In this document: positions 46,737 to 54,873 of the stretch, in pieces | Numbering within the stretch: the stretch's first letter is position 1 | Layout of the letters: the number at the start of each line of letters is the position of its first letter | Assembly: GCA_050260015.1 (NCBI GenBank) | Contig: JBLNBN010000029.1 | Coordinates: 1 to 64,000, forward strand | Direction of reading: 5' to 3' | DNA: 64,000 nucleotides | From: JBLNBN01 sp050260015 | GTDB lineage: Bacteria > Bacteroidota > Ignavibacteria > Kapaibacteriales > UBA2268 | Made by a program: the position numbers and the translations under genes | Notes under the pieces: generated by a model | Databases searched by the model: none | The model's input: the letters and a program-made list of their open reading frames with translations, nothing else | What the model was told of the DNA's origin: nothing

Positions 46737-47783
46737 TTACAACTCATTCTCATAATAAATCTTATAGTACTTCCTGCCGTCGGCGTCCGTGCCCTGCTCG
46801 ATGTTTTCGGCGGCGCCGTGCACGTAGATGTGGAAGTTCTTGTCCAATTTTATAATGGACTTAAAGACGCGGGCCTGCTTCCTGACGGCGTAGGGAGAGA
46901 TTTCGAAGCTTTCGCTCAGGTCCAGCCCGTTCTCCGTGCGGTAGGAGGAGTCGTAGTCGCGGAAGACTTCCCGCACGCGGTCGTCCTCGAAGACTTCGCC
47001 CGCGAATTCGTCGCGATCGAAGCTCTCGTGCGTTTTAAAGTAATTTACAGAGCGGTTTAGCATATCGATCCGCCCTGCTTTATTGGCGGCGAGCTCCTCG
47101 GGCAGTCCTTCCGTTATAAAGGATTTCGTAAGCCCGAGAAACTGGTCGGTTTGGTAGTAATCGTCGTTGACGGGCTCGAGCATCAGGAAGTCGTCCTTCC
47201 AGTATTGCGCTTCGTTTCCCTTGCTGGAGCCGTCAAAAATCAGGACGCGGTACCCCTCTTCTTCGCTCGTGTTCATTATGAGGCAACCTTTATCGATGCC
47301 TTTTACCTCGAAGCCGTAGTCGTGCTCTATCTTGAATTTCGAGCTCTGCCGCTCCATCTTTATAAAGGGGACGTTCGTTTCCGACTTAAAAATGCCGACT
47401 GCGTCGACTATCTCGTCCACGAAGATGATATCGGAAAAGTAAGCGACGTTCAGCTCGCCGGACTTTATTTTCGGATGCGTGGAGCTCTCGTAGAGCAGCT
47501 TGGCGAGCGACTGCGAAGCGGAGACGAAGGAGCGCGGCTCGCGGAATATCCCGCGTACGAGCGCGAACACCTCGTTGAAGCTGATGTTAACCGAATGGAC
47601 GAACGAGAAAATTTCGTTGTCCTTCAGCGGCTGGAGGAAGTACTTCAGCAGCAGCTTGCGAGTTTCGTCGCCGACGTTCGTAGTTTCGTGCGAGAGCGCG
47701 AGGCGTTCCTCGCGCTGTTTATTCCCGACGCTGTGGGTAATTAAGTTTTGGATTTCAATTTGGCTGATATCGAGATTTTTCAT
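46737..47783 (-). CDS. Nucleoid-associated protein, NdpA/YejK (NA37) family
   Basis: 348 residues matching the 37-kDa nucleoid-associated family. The start is 'MKNLDISQIEIQNLITHSVG', the middle has 'YFSDIIFVDEIVDAVGIFKS' and 'KGCLIMNTSEEEGYRVLIFD', and the C-terminal domain has 'LSESFEISPYAVRKQARVFK'. E. coli YejK binds the nucleoid; its precise job is unclear, and homologs are sometimes found near mobile or defence genes. It interrupts the array of secreted paralogs and has no obvious link with them. Confidence 0.82.
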   Translation of the reverse strand: MKNLDISQIEIQNLITHSVGNKQREERLALSHETTNVGDETRKLLLKYFLQPLKDNEIFSFVHSVNISFNEVFALVRGIFREPRSFVSASQSLAKLLYESSTHPKIKSGELNVAYFSDIIFVDEIVDAVGIFKSETNVPFIKMERQSSKFKIEHDYGFEVKGIDKGCLIMNTSEEEGYRVLIFDGSSKGNEAQYWKDDFLMLEPVNDDYYQTDQFLGLTKSFITEGLPEELAANKAGRIDMLNRSVNYFKTHESFDRDEFAGEVFEDDRVREVFRDYDSSYRTENGLDLSESFEISPYAVRKQARVFKSIIKLDKNFHIYVHGAAENIEQGTDADGRKYYKIYYENEL

Positions 47784-47937
47784 TCGCAGTTCGCATTAGA
47801 ATTGTAAGAGCTTCGAGCGGTAAAATTAAGAAATTTTGGAACGATAGCGAGAGAAATATTTGGGGGCATGTTCATTGATCATTGTCATCCTTCCCCCTCC
47901 CGGATGATCTCGGGAGGGGAAGGCGAAAGGCATGTAT

Positions 47938-48558
47938 CTATCGATCAAGCGAATGCTCGACGACCAGCGACGAGAGGTAATCCTCCACGCCCGGGTTGGG
48001 CGCCTCGGCGAGAACGGAGAGCAGGTAAACGCGATTGTGCTCGTAAATGTATTGGAAATGGGCGATCTTCTCCGTATCGGGCAGCTTTACGCTCATCTTC
48101 CTGAAGTATGCTTGGCCGACGGTGTGTTCTTCGGAGGTATTCGGCTTGAAGATTGTTTTCGGAACGCCGAAGTACGCCTCGTGCACGTCGTCGACCAGGC
48201 GCGCGGCGCTGAAATTGGGGTTCTTGCTTGTCATTTCCTTGGGCAAGTCGGCGTATGCGAAGATGTACTGCGTATTTAAATTTGTCGCGGAAATGGGCGG
48301 GAAGCTCGCTATCGTCACGAAATGCATTTCGCGGCCGCCAACCCGCAGAAGGCGGTCCGAAGCGGGATCCGGCGCGGGCATGTCCACGGAAAGGGAACTG
48401 TCGGCCAAGTAAACGCGCTGGTATTTATCGGGGGGCTGCGGCGGCAGCTCTCTCTTCAGCACGAAAGGCGAGTCCTTGGCGGGCGCGGGTAGCGCCGCGG
48501 CGAGCGAAAATAGAATGAAATAACAAGCTAAACGGAATAACTTCATCTGAACCTCCAA
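47938..48558 (-). CDS. Divergent secreted member of the 'EGGFS' paralog family
   Basis: About 202 residues from the ATG at 48546, which follows GGAGG at the right distance (the ATG at 48558 adds four residues). A signal peptide ends 'AAALPAPAK'. The domain begins 'KYQRVYLADSSLSVDMPAPD' and ends 'DYLSSLVVEHSLDR', which keeps the W/Y...s.d.P start and S-(F/L) closing helix but lacks EGGF. It is the most distant member, so family membership is less sure. Function unknown. Confidence 0.5.
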   Translation of the reverse strand: MEVQMKLFRLACYFILFSLAAALPAPAKDSPFVLKRELPPQPPDKYQRVYLADSSLSVDMPAPDPASDRLLRVGGREMHFVTIASFPPISATNLNTQYIFAYADLPKEMTSKNPNFSAARLVDDVHEAYFGVPKTIFKPNTSEEHTVGQAYFRKMSVKLPDTEKIAHFQYIYEHNRVYLLSVLAEAPNPGVEDYLSSLVVEHSLDR

Positions 48559-48743
48559 AATCGTAATATAAAAATATATTTGAGTTTACACGACTGATCG
48601 AAATCCAATAAAATCGCCCATATTCATTCTTTTAGTACGTTTGTATTTAAAAGATGTTTTGAGGAAATCCCGCATAGCGGCGCTTTAATTGCGTCTATAA
48701 TTGAAATGATCTCGTATTGTGTAATTAACGCCAGGATAAGCGA

Positions 48744-49145
48744 ATGGAGCAAGACATAAGGTGGAAACAGCGGTTTGAGAATTTTTCAAAAGCTTTGCAG
48801 CATTTAAAGTTTGCAGTCGAGGAAATTTCCAACCCCTCCGATTTAGAGAAGGAGGGCACGATCCAGCGGTTCGAGTTCACGCATGAACTTGCCTGGAAAG
48901 TAATGAAGGACTACCTGGAATACGAAGGCGCCGTCGGCATTACCGGTTCGAGGTCGGCGACGCGCGAAGCCTTCAACAGGGGGCTGATAACCGGCGGCGA
49001 AACCTGGATGGATATGATCGAAAGCCGGAACAAGCCGGTCCACACCTATATCGACGAGGTACTGGAAACAGAATACGCCGCGATAGTCGCTAAGTACTAT
49101 CCTTTGCTCGCCGCTTTTCATGAGAAAATGCAGGAGCGCCTGTGA
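48744..49145 (+). CDS. HEPN-type nucleotidyltransferase-substrate-binding protein (HI0074 family)
   Basis: 133 residues, all helical. It matches the HI0074 family: 'FEFTHELAWKVMKDYLEYEG' and 'SRNKPVHTYIDEVLE'. The latter holds an Rx4H motif followed by T-Y, the HEPN signature. Paired with the nucleotidyltransferase encoded 4 bases overlapping downstream, it forms a HEPN-MNT toxin-antitoxin module. In known modules the HEPN protein is an RNase, and the MNT enzyme inactivates it by adding AMP to the Tyr next to the active site. Start ATG at 48744. Confidence 0.85.
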   Translation: MEQDIRWKQRFENFSKALQHLKFAVEEISNPSDLEKEGTIQRFEFTHELAWKVMKDYLEYEGAVGITGSRSATREAFNRGLITGGETWMDMIESRNKPVHTYIDEVLETEYAAIVAKYYPLLAAFHEKMQERL

Positions 49146-49447
49146 ACTTTGGCTTAAGCGAAAAAACGATTAACAAGCTGCTGGCCGTATTTGTAAAGTA
49201 CCCGGAGATCGAGGAGGTCATCATCTACGGCTCGCGCGCCAAGGGGAACTACCGCGAGGGCAGCGATATAGATCTCTGCCTGAAGGGGCTGGGCGTTACG
49301 GAGAAAATCCGCTCCCGGGTCTGGCTCGACATAGACGACCTAAACACGCCCTACCTGGTCGATCTCGCCGTTTACCATCTCCTAACCTCGCAAAGCCTTT
49401 TGGAGCACATCGACCGCGTCGGCAAGACGTTGTATAAAGCGGGGTAA
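49142..49447 (+). CDS. MNT-type minimal nucleotidyltransferase (antitoxin)
   Basis: 101 residues with the catalytic motif 'YGSRAKGNYREGSDIDLCLK' (GSRAxG...SDIDL) and a third carboxylate in 'YLVDLAVYHLL'. This is the HI0073/MntA type. It starts with GTG at 49142, overlapping the stop of the HEPN gene by four bases, so translation is coupled and the two proteins are made together. Its inferred role is to adenylylate and silence the HEPN partner. Confidence 0.87.
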   Translation: MNFGLSEKTINKLLAVFVKYPEIEEVIIYGSRAKGNYREGSDIDLCLKGLGVTEKIRSRVWLDIDDLNTPYLVDLAVYHLLTSQSLLEHIDRVGKTLYKAG

Positions 49448-50009
49448 CGAAGCAATATTCAATATTTGCGATAACTCTTACAATCAACTCTATTTCCAAA
49501 CACTACCGCTCCTTTTCTGGTAGAATATATGCATAGCGTACCTAACCATTAACAATTTACCATTAATAATTATTTACACACCCTCTAACTCCCTCTTGCC
49601 AGAGGGATCTTTGTATACTAAACACAGATAATAACGCGCAAGCGCTTGATATGATACAAGTTGATTCCTCCTCCAGGGGAGAAGGGACCAACTCTTCTAT
49701 TTCCAAACGCTTGCGCGTTATCTCCTAAAATTTGTATACAAAGATAGCCCGCTTGGGCGAAGACCAACTCGTGGTACCGCAGGCGCTTGCGCGCGGTTTC
49801 CCTGCGGGGCTGTTGTGGAGAATTGATTCTTTGATGCGTAGAATGAAGAAATAGTAGCAAATAGCGCTCCGGGCCGATGCCGCGCAGCAACTCGCCATTG
49901 GTTTGGGCGATAGGATGGAGATTAATCTGGCTCTGTAATAACTATAACGGACGGAGTTTAATTTACACTACCGCTATTGCATATGACAAGCGGTTATGCC
50001 CAGTTGTTT
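49448..50009. other. Intergenic region with a MITE-like palindrome
   Basis: About 560 bases without a gene. It holds the inverted-repeat element at 49607-49745, a small hairpin (TCCCTCT/AGAGGGA near 49590-49607), a further repeat core near 49778, and, at its right end, a short perfect stem ACCGCT/AGCGGT near 49974-49998 next to ATAAC/GTTAT boxes (49938 and 49997) that may be a worn attC-like site. Confidence 0.5.
49607..49745. mobile_element. MITE-like element with 12-base terminal inverted repeats
   Basis: Outer arms ATCTTTGTATAC (49607-49618) and GTATACAAAGAT (49734-49745) are perfectly complementary. Inner arms ATAACGCGCAAGCG (49631-49644) and CGCTTGCGCGTTAT (49708-49721) are also perfectly complementary. 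It encodes nothing. The inner arm core is the same as in repeats at 7.6, 45.05 and 45.22 kb, so the family is dispersed. Confidence 0.6.
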
Positions 50010-50498
50010 TTATTTTTTTTTCAATATTTCAAATATCTTATTATAATCCCTCTTATCAAATTTAAATGGACCAATCTCTTTATAATCATCAAAGACTGGT
50101 TCTGAATAATCATTCTCATAACCAAAATCCCGCCATATTACATAATCATCTGTAATCTCTATCATAGCTGTTATAGCGCCACATCCAATATCGCCACATT
50201 CCGGACAAACATAAAATGGCGTTCTTCCGGTTTCAAGTTCAGGTTTTTCTAGTCCTAAAAATTCATCAATTTTTTTATTTTCATAGGCTTTGTTTTTACT
50301 CCAACCGAAGGTTCCTATTAAATCAGTATCGTGCAATCCCAAAATCAGTCTAAGCGATTGACCTGACACAATGAAATCAATATAATTCCTCTCAGCCTTA
50401 GTACAACCATTCTGAAAAGTTTCACCTTTTCTAAATCCAGATCCAAAGGTTAGAATATCCATATCAGTAAAATCCACTAAGTTTTGGTTGATGTTCAA
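50010..50498 (-). CDS. Hypothetical protein with a CPxCGxxxC motif
   Basis: A 162-residue AT-rich gene. The central 'FYVCPECGDIGCGAITAMIE' could bind zinc; the N-terminus has 'GQSLRLILGLHDTDLIGTFG' and the C-terminus is acidic/aromatic. I do not recognise the family with certainty; proteins of this look are scattered in accessory regions and resemble immunity or stress proteins. It is the last gene of the minus-strand accessory array, with putative attC-like boxes after it. Confidence 0.5.
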   Translation of the reverse strand: MNINQNLVDFTDMDILTFGSGFRKGETFQNGCTKAERNYIDFIVSGQSLRLILGLHDTDLIGTFGWSKNKAYENKKIDEFLGLEKPELETGRTPFYVCPECGDIGCGAITAMIEITDDYVIWRDFGYENDYSEPVFDDYKEIGPFKFDKRDYNKIFEILKKK

Positions 50499-50552
50499 TT
50501 AATTAAACAATAGCCTCGGCAATTTTTTATAACGCGTGTTACCAGCCGTATT

Positions 50553-51065
50553 TTATTCATTCTCTAAATAATAGTGTATCGCTGTCAATGCGTTTATACA
50601 GTGATCATTCCAATGCTCATCAAAATCAAACTTGAATTGCCATAAAGCGCTCTCTTGACAATCTGGTTTGTCTAAATTGAAAATCATTATGGAATATTTC
50701 AAATCCTTATAAATATCCCCTAAATCATCTAATAAATCACCACAAACCAGCTCGTTATCTTCAACGTTTGTCGGATCGAAAACATGCCAATAATAACGAG
50801 CATCTTGAAGCCTATCTCCAATTGATTTTAATACGTTTTTAAACTCTTGGTCATCAATATTTTCATCGAAGTCAACATCCGACTGCAAATCTACCAATTG
50901 CAATTTTAGACCAGCCGAATATAAGCAAAGTAGATTCTGCCTTATCTTTTCAAGAAAATCCACCTTTGATTTAGTCTTGTAATTGTCAATGGACTCACAA
51001 AATTCAAGCGCATTCTGATAGAATTCAGAAAATTCCTTTGTTTTTATAATCTGTTCAACTGTCAA
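50553..51065 (-). CDS. DUF5063-family protein
   Basis: 170 residues, acidic and mostly helical. The layout 'EFYQNALEFCESIDNYKTKS', then 'LLDDLGDIYKDLKYSIMIFN' and the closing 'FDFDEHWNDHCINALTAIHY' fit DUF5063, a family of unknown function often found in cassettes and accessory DNA. Gene is AT-rich. It lies 55 bases upstream of the zinc-motif gene, separated by a 'GTAACACGCGTTA' near-palindrome. The attC-like hairpin at 51098-51225 lies just before it. Confidence 0.6.
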   Translation of the reverse strand: MTVEQIIKTKEFSEFYQNALEFCESIDNYKTKSKVDFLEKIRQNLLCLYSAGLKLQLVDLQSDVDFDENIDDQEFKNVLKSIGDRLQDARYYWHVFDPTNVEDNELVCGDLLDDLGDIYKDLKYSIMIFNLDKPDCQESALWQFKFDFDEHWNDHCINALTAIHYYLENE

Positions 51066-51097
51066 ATTGGTATCCTCTGTCTTTTTTATTATGAGCT

Positions 51098-51225
51098 GAT
51101 AACCTTTCCCTGGCTGGCGCAGTTCGTGATTTGGAACCGAGATCTTTCAGCCTATCGTGAAGTACAAAAGTACGAAAAAGATCCATGATTCCGGATGCCC
51201 GAATTGCGCTTGCCAGATGTTATGG
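51098..51225 (-). repeat. attC-like hairpin site
   Basis: Outer boxes ATAAC (51099-51103) and GTTAT (51219-51223) are complementary. After short unpaired spacers, CTGGCTGGCGCA (51110-51121) pairs with TGCGCTTGCCAG (51205-51216) with ten Watson-Crick pairs, one G-T and one mismatch; 83 bases lie between. The order R-spacer-L...L-spacer-R and the total of 128 bases are those of integron attC sites. It follows the stop of the HsdR-N-like gene, where a cassette attC should be. Confidence 0.5.
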
Positions 51226-51248
51226 CCTGGGCCTTTTCTCTGAGCGGT

Positions 51249-52352
51249 CTATGCTGATGCTACTTCTTTAGCTTTATCATAGGATTCCACAGTTTTTAAT
51301 AGAGAGTCTGAAAGGGAAAAGATACCATCTAAGGTGGAAATTTCGGTCTTTATCTCTTTCTTTTGATCGTCCATTATTCCTATATATTTTTTCGTTCCTA
51401 AATATAATCTGCAAATTGTCTTGCGATTGTTGTCGTCAAGCAAAATTGCAAAATATGACTGGGCGTCTCTGTAGCATATTCTATTTGCGGCAATCTTCTG
51501 CCGCAATATTGCTTTTACAATCATAAACGCTTCCATTTCCTCCGCAGTCGTTACAACTTTGTTCTCGTCCGATTTAAGCTTTTCTGTCGCAACTTGCGCC
51601 GCATCTTGTTCTTTGGAAACCTCATTTTCTTTTGTCAATGCCGTTTGAAGCCGATCGGTTATGATGTCGTTTATATTTTGCTGAATTGACTTTTTCGTGA
51701 GATTTGTAAAATGTTCCAGAACTTTCGCGGTAATTATGCTTGGATATACTTGTTTAGCAAAATGCTTAACAAATTCAGGCGTTGGGTTGGCGAACTCAGA
51801 ACTAATCAGGAGACGAAGCTCGCTTGTAAATTTGAGATCGTTTGCAGTGTTTACAATATTGTCAAAGTCGTAATACGCTTTATGAAATTTCTTTAGTTCA
51901 TCAATTTGATTGTCCTTTATTTCGGTTATGTTAAAAACGAAGAAAGGTTTTTCGTCCATTTTATTTGGCTCGACCAGATCAGTATAAAAGCGGTACTCTA
52001 TTCCGTTCGTAAGAATAGAAAATTTTGCTTTCGTCGTATGAAAATACCTGAAAAGTTGAGAAGCGTTATTCACATTCAATGGAGCTCCATGATGTTTGCA
52101 TTCAATCAGAATGATAGGCTCTCCGTTTTGGATAATTGCGTAATCGATTTTCTCACCTTGTTTCATGCCGATATCGGCGACTAATTCGGGAGTTACTTCA
52201 TTCGGATTGAAAACGTCATAGCCCAGTTCTCTGATGAAGGGCATTATGAAAGCGTTTTTTGTCGCCTCTTCGGTTAGTACTTGGTCTTTAAGTTTTGCAA
52301 CTTTGTCGCCTAAAAGCTTGATTTGATCTTTGAAGTCCATAATTTTTATCAT
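51249..52352 (-). CDS. Orphan HsdR-N-type (PD-(D/E)xK) nuclease-like protein
   Basis: 367 residues. The N-terminal half is a type I restriction HsdR-N domain: Asp70 in 'GEKIDYAIIQNG' and Glu84-x-Lys86 in 'ILIECKHHGA', with 'EEATKNAFIMPFIRELGYDV' at the front. The C-terminal half is Lys/Glu-rich and ends in a small domain ('YFAILLDDNNRKTICRLYLG') seen in similar stand-alone proteins. No helicase motor or HsdM/HsdS partner is present. It may be a solitary defence nuclease. The start is ATG 52352 or 52340. It is flanked by structured repeats on both sides, like a single-gene cassette. Confidence 0.75.
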   Translation of the reverse strand: MIKIMDFKDQIKLLGDKVAKLKDQVLTEEATKNAFIMPFIRELGYDVFNPNEVTPELVADIGMKQGEKIDYAIIQNGEPIILIECKHHGAPLNVNNASQLFRYFHTTKAKFSILTNGIEYRFYTDLVEPNKMDEKPFFVFNITEIKDNQIDELKKFHKAYYDFDNIVNTANDLKFTSELRLLISSEFANPTPEFVKHFAKQVYPSIITAKVLEHFTNLTKKSIQQNINDIITDRLQTALTKENEVSKEQDAAQVATEKLKSDENKVVTTAEEMEAFMIVKAILRQKIAANRICYRDAQSYFAILLDDNNRKTICRLYLGTKKYIGIMDDQKKEIKTEISTLDGIFSLSDSLLKTVESYDKAKEVASA

Positions 52353-52434
52353 AGAATGTTCGTAAAGTTCAAAGTTTTTCGTTACGCGCGAAATTCAGGT
52401 ATTGGCTATAACGTTTTCGGGCTTTTCGTTCGTT

Positions 52435-52501
52435 TTGCAAGCTCTTTGACAAAGCTTTGGACGGCGCCTTAGATCGTGGGGCTTTGGCAATGTGCTTGCA
52501 A
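52435..52501. repeat. Covarying hairpin repeat, copy 1
   Basis: Arms of 21 bases at 52435-52455 and 52481-52501 pair with 18 matches; the loop is 25 bases. It shares CTCTTTGACAAAGCTTTGG and GTGGGGCTTTGGCAATGTG with copy 2, but its basal stem is TTGCAAG/CTTGCAA. It lies just after the methyltransferase stop. An ATAAC box lies 22 bases outside it (52408-52412). Confidence 0.8.
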
Positions 52502-52519
52502 ATGCATTGGCTAATCAAT

Positions 52520-53803
52520 TTAAAATTTTTCGTTTGTCAGAATGATAGCACTCTCTCGAAGTTGAGTAATATTCGTGCTGTATTTTGTTTTCCGTTTCTT
52601 CAAATATCTAAGCACAGCAATGTCTTTCAAATACCAACCCGCTTTCGTTGCTAAATCACCAATGATTAAATCCACAGGCACTTCATGTCCTGCATAAGCG
52701 GAGTTTGAAACAACAAACCAAAGTTGTGAATCTTTTGCTGCTTTTGCTTTTAGTAGTATTAGAATATTTAGCATGTCTTCAAAGTATGCTTGAATCATCA
52801 TTGGAATATACTTGTGCATCAGGTTCTCTTTGTTATCATTGATATGTTTCATTGTTTTGTCATATAGAAACCCAAAATCATTTTTAGTAGGTACTTCCCA
52901 TTTTGCTTGTACATGAGAGCGAACAGTTCTTAATCTTAGTTTATATAGACTTTCAGCATCATTGATAAATTTTCCTAAAAATAATTCAGGTCTATAAATG
53001 TCAGTATAGTCAAAAGTGTTTAAGTAAGGTGGGGATGTGATGCAAAGTTTGAAAGACTTGAATTCATTTGTTGATTGAAGAATGTTTCTGCAGTCTCCAT
53101 TAATGATTATCGCTTTTTCTTTGATTGGTTTTTCCTCAATATCAGTTTTGATATTGGTAAGGCTTAGTTCAAGTGCTTCAATAAAAGAATTCTTGTCAAA
53201 TTCTTTCTTCTCCCAATTATCTCTGTAACGCAAACATTTTCCGTCTCTTGTTGCATTGCAATTTTGCATGGCTGCTGAAATCAACGCAAGCCGAACAAGT
53301 TTACGAATGCTATATGATGAAATGGTATTTGTCAACTGCCAGCCTGTTTCAAATGAATTCAAAACAGAATTGTTGAAAAGCCATTTTTCAAGTTTATTGG
53401 TTTTTGAAAAGGTAGAAAATCCAATTAACGGGGACTGTGTTCCGATGTCAGATGATTTTAAGACAATGTTTTTCCATTTTTCTAACTCTGCTAAATTAGC
53501 GTTTTTGATTTTTGCTTCAGATAAAAATGATGTAAAGGGATTTACTTCAATTCCAACAGATTTGAGACCATTTAACGATGAAGTGAGAGTTGTTGTTCCG
53601 CTTCCATTGAAGGGGTCAATTATTAAATCGTCTTTTCTAATTCCGGTTTGTTCAATTGCTTTCTCAACTAAAAATGGAGAAAATCCTTCTTTGTAATAAT
53701 ACCAGCGATGTCTAGCTAACCCAGTAGTGCCTTCATAATTTGAATAACCACCATCAAGTAAACCAAATTGTTCATTAGGAATATGTTGTTGTTTCTCAAT
53801 CAT
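52520..53803 (-). CDS. DNA methyltransferase (DPFxGSGTT...TSPPY type)
   Basis: A 427-residue amino-methyltransferase acting on DNA. Motif I 'IIDPFNGSGTTT' lies at 61-72 and motif IV TSPPY at 256-260. TSPPY is more common in N4-cytosine than N6-adenine enzymes. Motif I comes before motif IV, the reverse of the beta class order that this type of motif I usually has. A region of about 180 residues between them may hold target recognition. It is the last gene of the four-gene operon, starting 4 bases inside the nuclease-like gene. It presumably marks self DNA for the system. Confidence 0.85.
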   Translation of the reverse strand: MIEKQQHIPNEQFGLLDGGYSNYEGTTGLARHRWYYYKEGFSPFLVEKAIEQTGIRKDDLIIDPFNGSGTTTLTSSLNGLKSVGIEVNPFTSFLSEAKIKNANLAELEKWKNIVLKSSDIGTQSPLIGFSTFSKTNKLEKWLFNNSVLNSFETGWQLTNTISSYSIRKLVRLALISAAMQNCNATRDGKCLRYRDNWEKKEFDKNSFIEALELSLTNIKTDIEEKPIKEKAIIINGDCRNILQSTNEFKSFKLCITSPPYLNTFDYTDIYRPELFLGKFINDAESLYKLRLRTVRSHVQAKWEVPTKNDFGFLYDKTMKHINDNKENLMHKYIPMMIQAYFEDMLNILILLKAKAAKDSQLWFVVSNSAYAGHEVPVDLIIGDLATKAGWYLKDIAVLRYLKKRKTKYSTNITQLRESAIILTNEKF

Positions 53804-54873
53804 GGGGTCATATTATCAGGTTCAATAAAAAATCTTACCGGCATTGCAAAGTCATCTCTAATTGTATGATGCGATGGAATAAACACAATGTTGTGGTTTT
53901 CATAATACATTCCATTTTTTTTACTTATTGATGTTGTATTTGTATTAGTTCCCCACCTTCTAGCATCAAATACAACCAAGTAACCCTTTGTAACTTTAGA
54001 AACTGAATTAGGCTTGTGTAATTCTAAGTAATTCGCAAGTTGATTTGCTCCAGCCACTGCAACTGCGTCCGTCATTGTTTGGTTGGGTCTTTTTTGTCCC
54101 AAAGCATTTATAGACTTGCCCAACCATTTTACTTCAATAAGAGCTATATGACTTGAAAAATCAAAACTAATTTTTATATCAACTGGCTTTGAATCATCTA
54201 CATTTTGTTCTTCTTTAACTTCGCCTCTGACATAATGCGAAAGAAAAGAATAAAGAGATTTCTTAAGATGCTCTTCTGGAGTTCCACCTTTTAAAAGAAT
54301 TCTATTGGAAGGGTCAAACCAAGCTTTATTCATTGTGTCACATTTTGACCGCCTTGCTACAAAGATTTTGTAATGTTCAAGAGCGTCATCTAAATGTTTA
54401 AAAGTCGGTGTTGCAAAGTAACTTACAACACCTGGTGCTTTGTTAAGTGTTGTTTGAATTGCTTTGCCAAAAACAATTTCTTTTCCTTTAAAAAATCTGT
54501 AAACTACAGAATTATCTATAAAACTTGAAATAGTTATAGATTTATCTATTAAGACATGTATTGTCGTCTCATCAATTATTTCAATAACAAATTGCTTTGA
54601 GGTGTTTGATGCAAAACTTGAAAAATCTGTAACAACTAAATAATCAAAGGGAAATAAAGCTGACAAACTATTTGAAGAATATAAAGGCTTATAAAAAACA
54701 ACTTCATAATTTTCATCCAATGGAATATATTTATAGAGATTGCTTGCTGCATCAGTTATTTGAAGCAATGACTTTAATCCATTTTCTCCATAATCTGACA
54801 AAATAACTGCTGAAAAAATAGTTTCAGCTGTTTTTTTCATAAATACAATATCCTGCTCCTTATTGAGAATCAT
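53800..54873 (-). CDS. PD-(D/E)xK-like nuclease/effector of the four-gene system
   Basis: 357 residues, no named family. The C-terminal half carries a likely PD-(D/E)xK core: 'GGTPEEHLKKSLYSFLSHYV' (first helix Glu), Asp232 in 'VDIKISF' and Glu247-x-Lys249 in 'ALIEVKWLGKS', followed by 'TMTDAVAVAGANQLANYLEL' as a helix. The first 180 residues are of unknown fold and may sense or bind partner proteins. It overlaps the middle component by 14 bases upstream and the methyltransferase by 4 bases downstream, so all are cotranslated. The inferred role is the DNA-cleaving effector. Confidence 0.68.
   Translation of the reverse strand: MILNKEQDIVFMKKTAETIFSAVILSDYGENGLKSLLQITDAASNLYKYIPLDENYEVVFYKPLYSSNSLSALFPFDYLVVTDFSSFASNTSKQFVIEIIDETTIHVLIDKSITISSFIDNSVVYRFFKGKEIVFGKAIQTTLNKAPGVVSYFATPTFKHLDDALEHYKIFVARRSKCDTMNKAWFDPSNRILLKGGTPEEHLKKSLYSFLSHYVRGEVKEEQNVDDSKPVDIKISFDFSSHIALIEVKWLGKSINALGQKRPNQTMTDAVAVAGANQLANYLELHKPNSVSKVTKGYLVVFDARRWGTNTNTTSISKKNGMYYENHNIVFIPSHHTIRDDFAMPVRFFIEPDNMTP

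Noticed and set aside
52435..52501. Hairpin copy 1 as the intrinsic terminator of the methyltransferase operon
   Set aside because: There is no T run after the stem on the minus strand, and an equal copy lies upstream of the operon, where a terminator is not expected to match so closely.
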